DNA of 64,000 bases from Saccopteryx bilineata (GCF_036850765.1 NC_089498.1:77230305-77294304); one strand, 5' to 3'. Positions 46,626 through 58,292 are shown, counted from the first letter of the stretch. A program made the numbers and translations. Notes: generated from the sequence alone by a model not told the origin.

Positions 46626-47947
46626 CCTATATGTTGGGAGCCGATCCACTAATGCTGGCTAACTAGGTCACAGCAGGAGAAGATCCACAACTGCTGGTTG
46701 ACAAAGTCACAGCAAAAGAAGATAGAGTCACCGCAGTAAGACCAACAGCTGCGGGTTGACAAAGTCACCACAAAGGAAAGGCACAACAATACTCCCCCCT
46801 TTAATCTTTTGAATTAATCTGGCCTTATATTCCCCCCTTTTCTGGATGTGTGCTAATATTTGTAGCACAGGGATAATAGTACCGTGCTTTCCCTGTAGAT
46901 TTGTAGTAATTTCTTTGGAAATGAGACAGAAGGTGTAAGTTCCACAGAAAAGCCTGTAAGCCCCTTGAACTGGGCTCATAAACATAAGAGGCTGGCCATA
47001 ATATCCCTCATAAAGGGTTAAGTTTGTAGGAGAACTTCTTCTTATTAATCATGTTAGAAAGAATAAAGTTAGAACTTAACTAGTGTATGAATATAGTAAA
47101 TGAATAAAGTTTAACTAGACATTAGAATCTTAGGTAAGGTGTAGTGGAGTGGCCTGTTGGGTGGCCTTGGATAGGAGTGCAGCTGGCTAGTAAAGAATGT
47201 TTTGTTAAAAGACTTGTTTTGTAACTGAAGACAGTTGCTGGGCTTTTCTCAGTAAAACATTCTCATGAGATTTTTGCATTTTCCAAGAATAAGGAGAGGA
47301 ATGTGGTGGGATTCATAGCAGCAATAGCAACTAATGCCTTCTGATATTATGTTGCTAATAGCTATCTTGCAGGTGCACTCTATGTATCTTTAAGTAAAAA
47401 TTACTCTTTATACTATGTCAGTTTCTTAATAGCAAGCCTTTTATAGTCTTGTGAAAAAAGAATTAGGACACTACATGAACTCAAGGCTATTTGCCTGAGC
47501 AAGCGGTGGTCCTTTGCTAGTCCTCGATGATTTCGTCTGCTATCTCTTTCTGCGCCCTTGACTCACAACAACAGTAAAATAGAGTTATTAATTAGTACTA
47601 ATCTTTTAGAAGTTTGTACCGATATTATTACTATTCAAGTTATTGTATAACTATACTTTGAATAACTTACCACCTGACTTGTAGCTTATAGATATGAATT
47701 AACTGTTATCTAAAAATATGTAACCATAGTGAAACTAAAACAATGATGTATTCAAAATACCATGTGATTGTAACTTAGTGTGTGTGCATAAAAAGTAATG
47801 TTAGACCAGCCATTGAGGGAGATGCCTGGCAGTAAATGCTAACCAGAGAATAAAGAATTCGGCTCTCTCACTCGATTTTCGCCGACGCCGTCTCCTCCTG
47901 TGGGACCCCTGGATCCTCCCCCCCGGGGCTGGACCCCGGCGCCTATA
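46626..47947 (+). repeat. Solo LTR, 1.31 kb, 6-bp TSD (class II ERV-like)
   Basis: The LTR spans 46632-47941, starting TGTTGGGAGCC and ending CCCCGGCG (the terminal CA has mutated). The TSD CCTATA lies at 46626-46631 and 47942-47947. A TATA-like CATAAAAAG is at about 47787-47795 and AATAAA at 47849-47854, followed by a CpG-rich U5-like end (TCGATTTTCGCCGACGCCG). The 6-bp TSD fits class II (betaretrovirus-like) integration, and the length is large, as in mouse-mammary-tumour-type LTRs. No internal sequence remains; it probably arose by LTR-LTR recombination. Confidence 0.83.
46650..46790 (+). repeat. Imperfect tandem repeats near the LTR 5' end
   Basis: Three diverged units contain GTTGACAAAGTCAC or GGTCACAGCA, each followed by AGGAGAAGAT, AAAGAAGAT or AAAGGAAAG. 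Such repeats in the U3 part of an LTR often act as enhancers; here that is inference. Confidence 0.6.
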
Positions 47948-47949
47948 TA

Positions 47950-48100
47950 CTGTAAACACTCAATAGTTATTTTCTGAATAAGTAAATGAATTTGCACTAT
48001 GAATGAAACTGCTTTTTGAAACAAAGCTTATCTCTTATAACTAAGTAGATAAATATCAATTTTCCATGAGCCTGGAAACCCCAGCAGAACATTTGGACTT
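47950..48100. other. Unannotated spacer after the solo LTR
   Basis: AT-rich, no gene or repeat recognised. Confidence 0.4.
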
Positions 48101-48104
48101 CCTG

Positions 48105-48320
48105 CCTTCCTTTTTTTATTTATTTCATAATAATTCATTAAGTTTCTACTATATGTCAAATAGTGAGGATACTTTAGTGAAAAAGAACATACATGGTCCC
48201 TATCCTCATGGATTTTAGAGTCTTGGGGGAGTGACAGACATTATTTAATTAAGGTACTCCTCAATTTATTATTCCACACAGATGACTGTTATGAGGGCAA
48301 AGTACTTTGTTTTGAAATCA
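48105..48320 (+). repeat. Ancient interspersed repeat fragment
   Basis: The pattern 'taagtttctactatatgtcaaatagtgaggatac' followed by 'catggtccctatcctcatgg' is a widespread old mammalian repeat. I do not name the family. Confidence 0.55.
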
Positions 48321-49165
48321 TATAAAATGAGGGTATAATCTTATAAACCAGACTGCATTGAGGATGGGTGTATGTTGTGTCTTCAGGGATAGATTCACTT
48401 TCTCCTATGAAGTCTTGATTTATTCACCAGTTTTCCTCCTGAGTTTATAGAACACTCGTTGGGCTATCACACTTGTTTTTTATACATAGTTGTGTTTTTA
48501 TCTTTTTTATGTGGTTGATTTAGTTTATATTATAGATTATACATTCTTTGAGAAAGGAGATATTAGGGTAAGGAAAAGTATTTAGAGTTACTTTTCTCCT
48601 CTGTAGTTTCATGGATATAATAGGTATAAGTTGACTTGTTAAAATTATAATGGAGCTTTTGATAGCTGTAGATATGTCATGTACATTTAAGAGACTATTT
48701 CTGGATTCTTTGAGCATCTTGAAGAAGTTTATGATGTGTAGTTCTCATTCTAGTTTATAGACCTTGAGTGGCAATTTTATGTCAAGGATAAATGTCCAGT
48801 GATTTGCAGTCAGGGAACTTTGATAACCATTGTCACATATTAGTTTCAGTCAAGAGTCCCTTTTGAATCTGCATTCAGTACACATATATTGAAAATCTGA
48901 CTACTTCTTACCACCTCACCGCCTTCCTCCTAGTTCATGATGCCATTACCACTTGCCTAGATTATTACAATAGCCTCATAATTGCTCTCCCCCCCCCCCC
49001 CCCGCATTGCCTCCTGGCAGTAAGACTAGGAATATACTGAAGTTTTTAAAGCAGTGGTGGTGACATTACTACATCTGTGCTTTGATAGCTACATTGTTTT
49101 TATTAGATTGGAATAGGGGTATAGTTAATGTAGGTTGACTTGGTGTAATAAGCAATAGAGAGTCC
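48321..49165. other. Spacer with an old repeat trace and a poly-C run
   Basis: At about 48900-48985 'cacttgcctagattattacaatagcctc' looks like another ancient repeat. A run of about 18 C lies at 48987-49003. No gene. Confidence 0.5.
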
Positions 49166-49166
49166 G

Positions 49167-49631
49167 GATAATCGATTATTTATTTATTTATTTTATTTTT
49201 TTTGTAACAGAGAGAGGAACAAATAGGGACAGACAGGAAGGGAGAGAGTTGAGAAGCATCAATTCTTCGTTGCAGCTCTTTAGTTGTTCATTGATTGCTT
49301 TCTCATATGTGCCTTGTCCAGGGAGTTATAGCAGAATGAGTGACCCCTTGTTCAAGCCAGCGACCTTGGGCTCAAGCCAGCGACCTTGGGCTTCAAGCCA
49401 GTGACCTTTTGGGCTCAAGCCAGCAACCTTGGGCTTCAAGCCAGTGACCTTTTGGGCTCAAGCCAGCAACCATAGTCATGTCTATGATCCCACAGTCAAG
49501 TCAGGGACCCTGCACTCAAGCTGGTGAGTCTGCACTCAAGCGGGATGAGCCCATGTAACTTTGGGGTTTCGAACCTGGGTCCTCTGTGTCCCAGTCCAAC
49601 ACTATCTACTGTGCCACCAGAATAATCAATT
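49167..49631 (-). repeat. tRNA-derived SINE (type 2) with internal tandem duplication
   Basis: Minus-strand copy, body about 49181-49618. The tail is AT-rich on the left, and the head complement (GGGTTTCGAACCTGGGTCC ... GTGCCACC) is on the right but has lost its terminal bases. Flanks ATAATCGATT and ATAATCAATT are the TSD. The part around 49350-49470 repeats the unit GGGCTCAAGCCAGCGACCTT several times. Confidence 0.88.
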
Positions 49632-50545
49632 CTTAAACACTTCATTTTCTTGTTAGTTAAATAATATAGGCCTATGAATATTAGTATTTTAAATTTACAT
49701 CATTTTGCTTATTAGTGCCCATTTAAATCCTAATTTATAAAATGATATATTTGTCTGCTGTACTCTAATATAATTGAGTTACTTTTTAAGTAAATGTTAA
49801 TATAGCATAATAATCTTATATAACAAGAGTAATTTAGACTCTGGGATTGACTTAAGGACAAGCTACTAGACAAAGGATACATTTCAGAAATCGAGCCATT
49901 TATAGTCACCTAACTTAAAACAAAGGGACAACTGGCAAATAGAGAGGAAGACATGGTGCTAGGTCAGCTGGATGTTCATATGGAAAAATACTAACTTCAG
50001 CCCTACCTTGCTCCATACATACAAATCAGTTCTGCATGGGTGTGTGTAAATATAAAATGTGAAATAAAGCTTCTAGAAGAACTCATAGGAAAATATCATT
50101 ATTGTCTTGGTTAGGCTAAAATTTCTTATCAGGGATACAGAATGCTAACAATAAAGATAAAATAAATTAGGTTTGTTAAAACTAAGAAATATTTTTCATT
50201 AAATGACGTTATTAGGCAAATAAAAAGGCAAGATACAAAGGCTTAAATTATGAGTTCAGCAGGAAAGATTAGTAGAAGGAAATATGGTTATGTATAATTT
50301 TTCTGTACTATAACAAATAACTTATGTATAACCATTTTTTAAAAGAAAAATAAATCCTGCTTCTCTTTTTAGAAAAAATGAGAGAACAGAATTTTGCTTA
50401 ATGCTATTTTACATGTTTATGTATGACATACAAAAAGTATATCTAAACAGATTGACTAAACATCATCTATGAAAAAGGGTGACTTTTTTTGCCTTATTGC
50501 ATATGCTTTTATATTGAGTAAAAGGTGATTTCCCTTTGTAGTCTC
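49632..50545. other. AT-rich DNA without recognised feature
   Basis: No coding frame of note and no repeat family recognised. Confidence 0.45.
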
Positions 50546-50548
50546 TTG

Positions 50549-50757
50549 TTCTTACTCGTTTTTTCTTTTTAATTTTTCCATTGATTTGAGAGAGAGAAAG
50601 AAGCATCAACTCATTGTTCCACTTAGTTGTTTCATTGAGTTGTGCATTCATTGGTTGCTTCTCCTATTTGCACTGATTGGGATTGATCCTGTGGCCTCAG
50701 CGTACTGGGATGATGCTCTATCCATTGAGCAAACCAGCCATAGCTTCTTACTCTTTC
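50549..50757 (-). repeat. Old tRNA-derived SINE, minus strand
   Basis: The left side is a T-rich and GAGAGAGA tail. The right side has GATCCTGTGGCCTCAGCGTA and ATGCTCTATCCATTGAGC, the complement of a tRNA-like head. The CTTACTC flanks on both sides suggest a TSD. It is more diverged than types 1 to 3. Confidence 0.72.
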
Positions 50758-50759
50758 TT

Positions 50760-51675
50760 GTAATAAAAAGAGAACTGTATTGTTGAGCTCATGGAAAGAT
50801 CCATCTTGTACTCTCTCCTTTTCTCTTGTCCTTTTTTCTTGGATTATGATTATGAAGGATTTAATATATTTCAAAGAATATATGTAGCACAAAGCAGATG
50901 CCTCTGCTTCCCTGCTCATTTGAATATTTAAAATTCTTGCAGAGCCCTATTCTGACTTTTGTATTTTCATTTCCTTTTATGTATGCATGTATATGTATAT
51001 GTGTGTATATATATTTCTTGCATCTGTACATATAGTCTATCTTTATACAGAATACTGTTTTTTTCTCTTCTTGCTTTATGAGTATGGAATAATATGGTAT
51101 GTAGTCATCCTGCATTTTGCCTTTTTCATTCAATACTGCTGTATGTAACTGAAGTTTATTAATTTATGTTGTTATATACTATTTTATGTACTATTCTATT
51201 GTTGAAAAACTTTTTGGTCTCTTTTTCTTTGCCCTGTTCCTCATCCTTTGATCCCATCTATAGCAGTACTTAAATCAGCAGAATTATCAGTGGCTTCACA
51301 TTTATGGAACAGTTAATAGAATTGAAGTTATGACTTGGAAATATAGATACCACTGAAATCTTTTCTGTTTCTACAAGCATAGTAAATTATATTATTTGCA
51401 TTCTTATAGTAGGGTATGAATTATATAGTTATAATGACAGTTACAGGGTAGAAAGTTTTAGCACAATAGAATGAAATGGATCTTGGAGACATTCTTGGTA
51501 TCTGAATATCAGCATGCTCCATATGCTGCAACTGAACCAGTGAGTTTGAAAAAAATATTCCTATTGCTGAAACAGCACAAAGTATGAATTAATCTTTTGT
51601 ACACAAATTTGTCTTTCCAGCTTAATTTCTATATGAATAGCTGTATTATAAAGTATATTTATTGTAAATATGACA
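50760..51675. other. AT-rich DNA, possible very old L1
   Basis: Around 51000-51210 the text is reminiscent of an old L1 3' end in reverse (CATTCAATACTGCTGTATGT). It includes a TA/TG patch near 50985-51010. Nothing coding. Confidence 0.4.
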
Positions 51676-51677
51676 TG

Positions 51678-52012
51678 CTTTAACACAGGGGTTAGGAACC
51701 TTTTTGGCTGAGAGAGCCATGAATGCCACATATTTTAAAATGTAATTTTGTGAGAGCCATACAACGACCCGTGTAAGTTACACATTATCCAATAAAAATT
51801 TGGTGTTGTCCTGGAAGACAGCTGTGATTGGCTCCAGCCACCCGCAACCATGAACATGAGCGGTAGGAAATGAACGGATTGTAATACATGAGAATTTTAT
51901 ATTTTTAACGTTATTATTTTTTTTATTAAAGATCTGTCTGTGAGCCAGATGCAGCCATCGAAAGAGCCACATCTGGCTTGCGAGCCATAGGTTCCCGACC
52001 CCTGCTTCAACA
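51678..52012 (+). mobile_element. hAT MITE, 319 bp, 8-bp TSD
   Basis: The element at 51686-52004 has ends CAGGGGTTAGGAACCTTTTT and, from the right end reverse-complemented, CAGGGGTCGGGAACC. The TSD is CTTTAACA (51678-51685) and CTTCAACA (52005-52012). Inner GAGAGCCAT and AAAGAGCCACATCTGGC mirror the two ends. No transposase. Confidence 0.93.
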
Positions 52013-52014
52013 TG

Positions 52015-52929
52015 TAATTTTTCTCTAAAGTTCCAGTAAAGTGATACTATATTTTCTAAATTAGTTATTATAATAAAAGAGCTTTCCAGGTCAAAGTTAA
52101 TAGCAAGTTATAAGATATGGTAAAAATTATAACATTGTCATTCACTATAAATAATAACCATAACTCTGATTTCAGTAGTCCATTTTGATAGATAATCTGT
52201 ATAGTAAGGAAGCATTGTTTTGTTTTTCACAGAATACAGTTTATTATAAAAGAACCCCGAAGTATTTATTGTATCAAAACATGATTTTGGATACATGCAG
52301 ATATAGCTTATAGTTGTGGTAAGCCATTTTACTAAGGTGACCATAGGCTTAAGATAATATGAAATTTGGTACAGATTTTAACTTCTAAAAATTATTTTAG
52401 GGGCTTTTCCTTTATAATTTTAACTTATTCAACTTATTAACTTTTCTGTTAAGTCATTGGTGTCAGATCCCATTAGCTGACTCATAGGTTAGAATCATGG
52501 ATCAAAAAGGTTGTGCAAAGAGAATTGTCAAAGAAACTTGTTAGGATTTCTACTGTTAAGTGGCATCATATAGAAAGTTTAAAATTTAATGTACAATATT
52601 ATTAATATTAAAATATAGGACAATCAGAGACTTATCTAAAAGTACTGATAATAAAGATAATCAAGTCTTGGGAGGATCTTGTCTCTTGGTTGCTCTGGTC
52701 AGAAAGCACCTAGAAAATTAAAATAACTCTGGTGCCAAATCAGAGATTTCTCCCCCTATAATCAACCTAAAAATATGCCCAACTTGGTCCTAATGGTAGA
52801 CTTAACCCAAGAGAAGATAGGCAGAGCATTTTTCCTCTTGACCAAAGTAGAGACTCTAGTCATCCTTATATCACATAGGAATTACATATACTTTTTTAGG
52901 ATCTTAGAGCTATAGTTATTATTATTATT
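52015..52929. other. AT-rich DNA without recognised feature
   Basis: No gene or recognisable repeat on either strand. Confidence 0.45.
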
Positions 52930-53214
52930 CCCTGTGACAGTGATTCTCAACCTTTTTTTTTATCTCATGGCACATATAAACTAATTATTAAAATTCTGCA
53001 GCACACCAAAAAATAAATATTTTTCCAGTCTTACAAAAAAATAATAGGTATAATTTTGATTCATTAACACCAGATGACTTTTGTTGTATTAGCTGTTCTC
53101 ATTCTTTTAATTGGCAATCTAAGGGAAAAGAGGTCAGTGCCTCGACTAAATAGTCAGGTATTGCATGTTTTAAAAACTCTTGCGGCACACTAGTTGAAAA
53201 TCACTGCTCTGTGA
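52930..53214 (+). mobile_element. hAT MITE, 269 bp, 8-bp TSD
   Basis: The element at 52938-53206 starts CAGTGATTCTCAACC and ends GTTGAAAATCACTG. The TSD is CCCTGTGA (52930-52937) and CTCTGTGA (53207-53214). It is the compact relative of the split element at 28674-35876, sharing both ends and parts of the interior. Confidence 0.93.
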
Positions 53215-54470
53215 AGCAGCTAAAACCCTGTGATGAAAGACACTATTTATTTGTTTTCTTGAATGGGGAAGGCATTATGATGAGTGAAATCTTACTAACC
53301 TCATTTTAAAAAATAGAAATGGTAGAATTTTATTCTAATAATTTATGCAACAAGGAAATTTAAGTTATTGCAGCTCCAGGGCAGCAATTACTTACATATT
53401 GACAACTTATACATGTTTTACATGCCCATTTGCTCTCCTATTTACTACTGAAATGTAGTTACCATAGCAATGAACATATCACATGGTTCCTGTGCTAGTT
53501 CTAAAATAGAGAACAGCAATATGCCATATGAGCCATGCTTATTTTCTACAAAAGGGCTACATACACAACTTGAGGCTATTCCATACCCTTCTCAGTGCAG
53601 ATAGCTTATCATTGATTTAGAAAGCTTTCAAAGTAAAAAGCTATTGGCAGGAGTATATTTCAAGTCTCCAACCTCTTATACTAATTGTATGTATTCTTTG
53701 CCACTGAACTGAAAGAACAGCTTCACTAGCTTTGACCAGGGGACTCTGCTATTGTATATTTTACCAAATATCTTTTATTGGAATATCAGTACCACTTAGG
53801 AGATTTGGTGGCAGGATTGTATATTAACATTCATGGAAACATTTTCTCAGTCTTATTGATTAATTCTTAACCAATCTAAGCTTTTCCCTTACTGTGTTCT
53901 TTTTATGTATCAACTTAAAAATATATAGGAGTGTGCTTTAGAATTTGCGTAGAGGAGAATTCCAGGCACAGCTGTAAGCATGCCATTAGTTCCCTTTTAG
54001 AACCATTATTGCTCTGTAAGATTTAAGTGTGGGTTACATAGCAGTGTATCTGTAGAAAAAGACTTTAAATTTCTGTGACTGGTGCTGTCAGGTCCCTACT
54101 TCTGCCTTCTTGCATTTTTTAGAGTATGTAGTAGGCTGTGAGAGCTCAAGAAATAAAATAGGAGCACAGCCCTATTACTGTGGATCTTATCAGATATGTA
54201 TTTAAAATAGTTCAAGTGCTATGACATTAGAGAATAGTGCCATTCTGTAACTACTAACATGTATAAAATAAAAATAAATTCCATTTGAGCTGCCAGCTAC
54301 ATTATACCTATTGCCACTGTAGCTACAAATTAAAATATTTAAATATTAAATGTAACATAGAAACAGCTATGCTATGGATAGTGGAGGAAACCTCATTACC
54401 TTCTACTCTTGACTCAAGCTTGTAAGAGGTGAATCATAGGTCTTCAAATACAAATTTAGTAAATTTAAGA
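53215..54470. other. AT-rich DNA without recognised feature
   Basis: A 1.25-kb block with no coding frame that I trust and no repeat family recognised. It is among the best candidates for unique host sequence in this window. Confidence 0.45.
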
Positions 54471-54471
54471 C

Positions 54472-55182
54472 ACAGCCATTAGAAATGATGATATATTGCC
54501 ATTTACGACATGGATGAGCGTTGAGAACATTATACTAAGTGAAATAAGTAAATCAGAAAAAGCTAAGCCTGACCAGGCAGTGGCACAGTGGATAGAGCAT
54601 CGGACTGGACGCAGAAGACCCAGGTTCGAAACCCCGAGGTCACCAGCTTGAGCATGGGCTCACCAGCTTTAGCGTGGGGTTGCTGGATTGAGCATGGGAT
54701 CATAGACATGACCCCATTGTCACTGGCTTGAGCCCAAGGTTATTGGCTTGAGTAAGGGATCACTTGCTGTGCTGTAGCCCCCAGTCAAGGCACATATGAG
54801 AAAGCAATCAATGAACAACTAAGAATTGATTCTTCTCAACTCTCTCCCTTCCTGTCTGTTCTTATCTGTCTCTCTCTTTGTCTCTGTGACACACACAAAA
54901 AAAGAAAAAGCTAAGAACTATATGATTTCACACATTGGTGGCATATAAAACAGATTCATGGACATAGATAAAATGAAGTTACCAGAGGGAGGGGGGCAGG
55001 GGAAGGGCGTAAAGAGGGACAAATATACAGTGATGGAAGATGATTTGACTTTGGGTGATGGCAATACAACACAATCAACAGTTCATATGCTTTAGAGATG
55101 TTTACCTGAAACCTCTATACTCTTATTGATCAATGTTACCCCATTAAATTTAATTTTCTAAATAAAAATGAAAAAAAAACTG
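54472..55182 (+). mobile_element. L1 3' end, plus strand, interrupted by a SINE
   Basis: AAGTGAAATAAGTAAATCAG and, after the SINE, AGCTAAGAACTATATGATTT and GACTTTGGGTGATGGCAATA match the 3' end of the L1 at 1640-1990. It is strongly 5' truncated, with an A-rich end near 55175. Confidence 0.9.
54555..54915 (+). repeat. tRNA-derived SINE (type 2), complete
   Basis: Element 54568-54902 with TSD AGAAAAAGCTAAG (54555-54567 and 54903-54915). The head is GCCTGACCAGGCAGTGGCAC, with A box AGTGGATAGAGC and B box GGTTCGAAACCCC. A pyrimidine-rich end and A tail follow. Confidence 0.92.
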
Positions 55183-55635
55183 AACTGAATGTGGCCAGTT
55201 TACAAAGTAGGCAGAATAAGAGGTCCCCTGAGAGTTTGTGAATTTTATGTCTGCCAGAATATTATTATTTTCTTGTTTATTCCACTGTTTTTGCTAGTCA
55301 TTTCTTTGTGCTGAAGCTTATTAAAGTAGAATTATATTCTGGAAAATAAGCATACTAACTGTTGTTAAACATTAATACCACAGTGTGAATAAGCTTAAGA
55401 TCCTTTCCTCACATCAGTTTTGGATAGGGAAGGAAAGAGAATGAGAAGACAAGGAATCTGAGGTAAGGGGAGAAGATGAACAGTATGAATTTGGGGACAG
55501 AACATCAAAGGTAACCTTTGTACACCTCTAAATTTCATCTGAATATAGACATTATCTGCCTAATATACATCTGTCTACTCTTCAGATTCACTCATTTTAT
55601 TGAAATTGATCATAACAGTTAAAATATTTAATGTT
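55183..55635. other. AT-rich spacer
   Basis: No gene or recognisable repeat. Confidence 0.4.
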
Positions 55636-55929
55636 TATAATTTATATAGCATCATATGGAGTTGACCAGAGAAGTGGCACCAGTAGAACCATATAGATAT
55701 AGGGATTTGTCACAAGGAATTGGCTTATACAGTTCTGGAGGCTTAAGTCCAAAATTCAGTCAAGAAGTGGTAATCATGAGCAGGCTGAAATATTATGGAT
55801 ATAATCCATTTAGAGTCTCTCAGCTCAGAGAAAGCCTAACGTCTCTTTTAAAGGACTCACCTAATTAAGTCAGACCCACCTAGGATAAGCTACTTTTAGA
55901 TTAATTTAGAGTCAGCTGATTAGGAACTT

Positions 55930-56250
55930 TGTGGACAAGGTCCACTAGGGGTTAGGACGACGGAGACGCAGAGACCCGACTCTGGGGACCAGGTTCAGTG
56001 ACGCAGATCCACTTTATTCAGGAAGTAAGCTAGCTTATATACACAGGTTCAGCCTATAGGGTGTTACAGCATGTTCTTCAAAGCCAGTGGCTAAAAAGAT
56101 CAGGGAGCTGCTTGGTTGGCACTGAGTTACTTCCTTATAGCGGGTGAGCTCCCTTCCTGGGTGTGCCTAGGAGGGTTTCAGGTGCTGGAGTGTTCTCACA
56201 GCATTGCATCAGCCACAGCTGCTAGGAACGTGCTCTGCGCCCCACCCACA
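55930..56250 (-). repeat. 3' LTR of the provirus
   Basis: 321 bp, beginning TG and ending CA in either reading. On the minus strand it has a TATA box (TATATAA, 56035-56041) with AATAAA (56013-56018) about 20 bases downstream, so U3 is about 210 bp and R is short. Confidence 0.9.
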
Positions 56251-56266
56251 TCTCCCCCTTCTCTTT
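56251..56266 (-). other. Polypurine tract
   Basis: The minus strand reads AGAGAAGGGGGAGA directly before the 3' LTR. This is the expected position and composition of the plus-strand primer for retroviral DNA synthesis. Confidence 0.85.
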
Positions 56267-57560
56267 TAATTAAGGCCAGTTGAACTTGCTTGATGACTGC
56301 TTGTTGCTGTTGTAGCTTCTGAATGCTACGCATTATGCAACAGAACCCTAGTAGAACTAAAACAATTATAATACCTATTATACTATATGCTAAAAGATTA
56401 GCTGGATTAAACAATGAGGCAAGCTTTTGTAATGTTTGACTAGTTAGGAAATAGAACGGGGATCTTAAACAGGGGATTCCTCCTAGGGGTCAGGATGTCA
56501 TTTCCCTCCCATTGTGTTACAGAGACCTTCCAGGTGCCGTTAAACACAGTTCAATTTTGACTGTAAAAAATGGACATAGGTCCATGCATGCCCCCTTCCC
56601 ACAAAGGTCCCAGTTTCCAAACATGGAACAGATGGCTTGCCGTGGGCTGCGTATTGCATATGGTTGTATTCCATCTCTCAGCTTCTGATGCCAAACTCCG
56701 AGGTTGACGATCTGTGCATCTGAGCCAGAGGCAATGCGGCAGTCTCCCCAGGGAATTCCTTTTCTCAGGAGTGTTCTTAGATGTTCGTCATACAGAAACG
56801 GGCAAAGAGGCTACCTGGGAAGGCAAGGTTAGCAGGGTGGGCCAGCTTTTGGTAGCTAGGGGTAGGAGGGCTTATAGGCCAAGTACTGAGCCTTGGTTGG
56901 TAGTACCGTTTTCAGCAAAGTCCCCGGTAGTATGATTTCAAAGGAGGACCCACCCTCCGAGGGGACAGTGTTATTATCCAGAGTAAACTTAAGTAGCATT
57001 GGGTCACTGAGGTTACCCCATATAGTGCCGTACCACTGTTGGGATTCCCAGCCACTATTATCACAAGGGAGACTAAGAGAGCAGTTACTGGAATATACTG
57101 CTGGAAACTGTGGGCTATTAACTTCAACAGACATAATTATGCCTGGGTGGGGAACAGCCACCCAGACGTGAGGATCTCCTCATGCCTGGGAGTTCGTGCT
57201 GATAATGGCATACATGAGGAGGTACAGAGTGCCTGGACCTGGGGGTCCGTCAGGGGCCACTCTCTGGGCCCGCCTTGCCAAAGCCTCCACATCCCCCCAG
57301 GTGATGGTGCGCGCACGCCAGCCGTGAGGTCTTCTTCTGGAGCGCTGAGGACCTCCTCCCCTCAGGTGTAGTCAGTGTGGAGGAGGCCAGGGCTGTGGCT
57401 TTGGACAGGTAAAGACTTAACCACTTAGTGGGTGCCCAAGAAAGCCTGTCAAGCAGGTTCCTGGGATCCAAATTGGCTGAAAAACACAAGCATAACCTCT
57501 CCCTTGTGTTAGAAGAGGGTGTGATCCCCGCCACTGTGCCATTGCGGGTCCTTCCACTGT
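56251..57560 (-). pseudogene. env: Retroviral env remnant (SU and TM parts)
   Basis: The minus frame 56196-56414 shows a membrane-spanning stretch of about 18 hydrophobic residues (near 56330-56387), followed by a basic, glutamine-rich cytoplasmic tail, and runs into the LTR. The frame 56856-57161 (101 codons) looks like part of the surface subunit, with Asn-X-Ser/Thr sites (NCS, NLS) and paired cysteines. Pieces further toward 57560 shift frame. Stops and frameshifts separate the parts, so no complete envelope protein is encoded. The assignment rests on position between gag and polypurine tract and on the membrane anchor. Confidence 0.65.
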
Positions 57561-57564
57561 CATT

Positions 57565-57660
57565 TCAGAGAGAGGGGTGGGGGAGAGAGAGAGCGAGAGA
57601 TATAGAAAAATAGACAAGACAGACAGACAGACAAACGAGGGGGGGGGGAGAAAAAAGACA
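57565..57660. repeat. Purine-rich low-complexity tract
   Basis: GAGAGA and GACAGACA units followed by a run of about ten G (near 57638-57648). It marks the junction between the gag-like and env-like parts, and may be what is left around the deletion of pol. Confidence 0.7.
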
Positions 57661-57699
57661 CATGGAGGCATATAGGCTGGCCCATGGGTCTGCAGCAGG

Positions 57700-58292
57700 A
57701 ACATGTGTTGGAATTAAAGCTGGGGTAGAAAATGGCGTCCAAGAGTCTGGGGTCGGGCATTGAGCCCCGGCAGGGAATGCAGAAGTAGCGACTTCGCTTC
57801 TTTGGGAGGTAGAGCTGATGGCGCAGTTTCTGACATACCTAGTTTCGTTTCTGCACGCTTGACTGCAAGTCCATCAAACTCGGTGTCTAAACTACTTTCC
57901 TCTTCAATGGAGGGGAGGTGAATAGGAAGGTAGGGGCTCCCCAGAGAGAGAGGCAGCCTGTAATATTTTTGGCACCAACGGAGGGTCCCCAGCAGGAGCA
58001 CTGGTCAGGCAGGCATGTATTGCTAACAGAACAGGAATGAGGCTGAGAAGGAAGGTTTGTCCCCCATGTACTTCGCCCGAACGGATGCACCAGAAAGCTT
58101 GGGCCCAAGTGTCGGGGTCCCAAAGAGGTGCGTCCCGGTGCCAAGGGTTGAAACCTGAGAGGATTTCCCAGTAGGTACAAAGATCCTTTTCACTAATTTC
58201 AACTTGCCTACTCTGCAATAGGGCGTAGAGGGCTCAAGTTTGCGAGGCTCGGGAGTAAGGGAGAAGGTTTCCCATCGCAGAGGGTCACTCAC
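57700..58292 (-). pseudogene. gag: gag-like remnant (tentative)
   Basis: Three overlapping minus frames (58023-58292, 57904-58218, 57714-58001) each carry part of what may be a matrix region. The best piece has a tryptophan-rich stretch (FNPWHRDAPLWDPDTWAQ) of the kind seen in betaretroviral matrix proteins. Frameshifts between the pieces prevent a full-length reading. Position, just after the primer-binding site, supports gag; sequence support alone is weak. Confidence 0.5.

Noticed and set aside
46728..46985. 85-codon minus frame in the solo LTR as an accessory gene
   Set aside because: It runs opposite to LTR transcription, has no recognisable motif and covers only a small part of the LTR. 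It is noted only as an item to check in young copies.
49350..49470. CRISPR-like repeat array
   Set aside because: The units are adjacent without distinct spacers and belong to a SINE. The genome is mammalian.
53215..54470. Possible host exon in the least repetitive block
   Set aside because: No open frame with plausible splice sites stands out and the composition is AT-rich throughout.
57250..58001. Several 90-100 codon frames in the provirus as separate genes
   Set aside because: They are overlapping frames of decayed gag/env sequence with stops and shifts, not independent genes.
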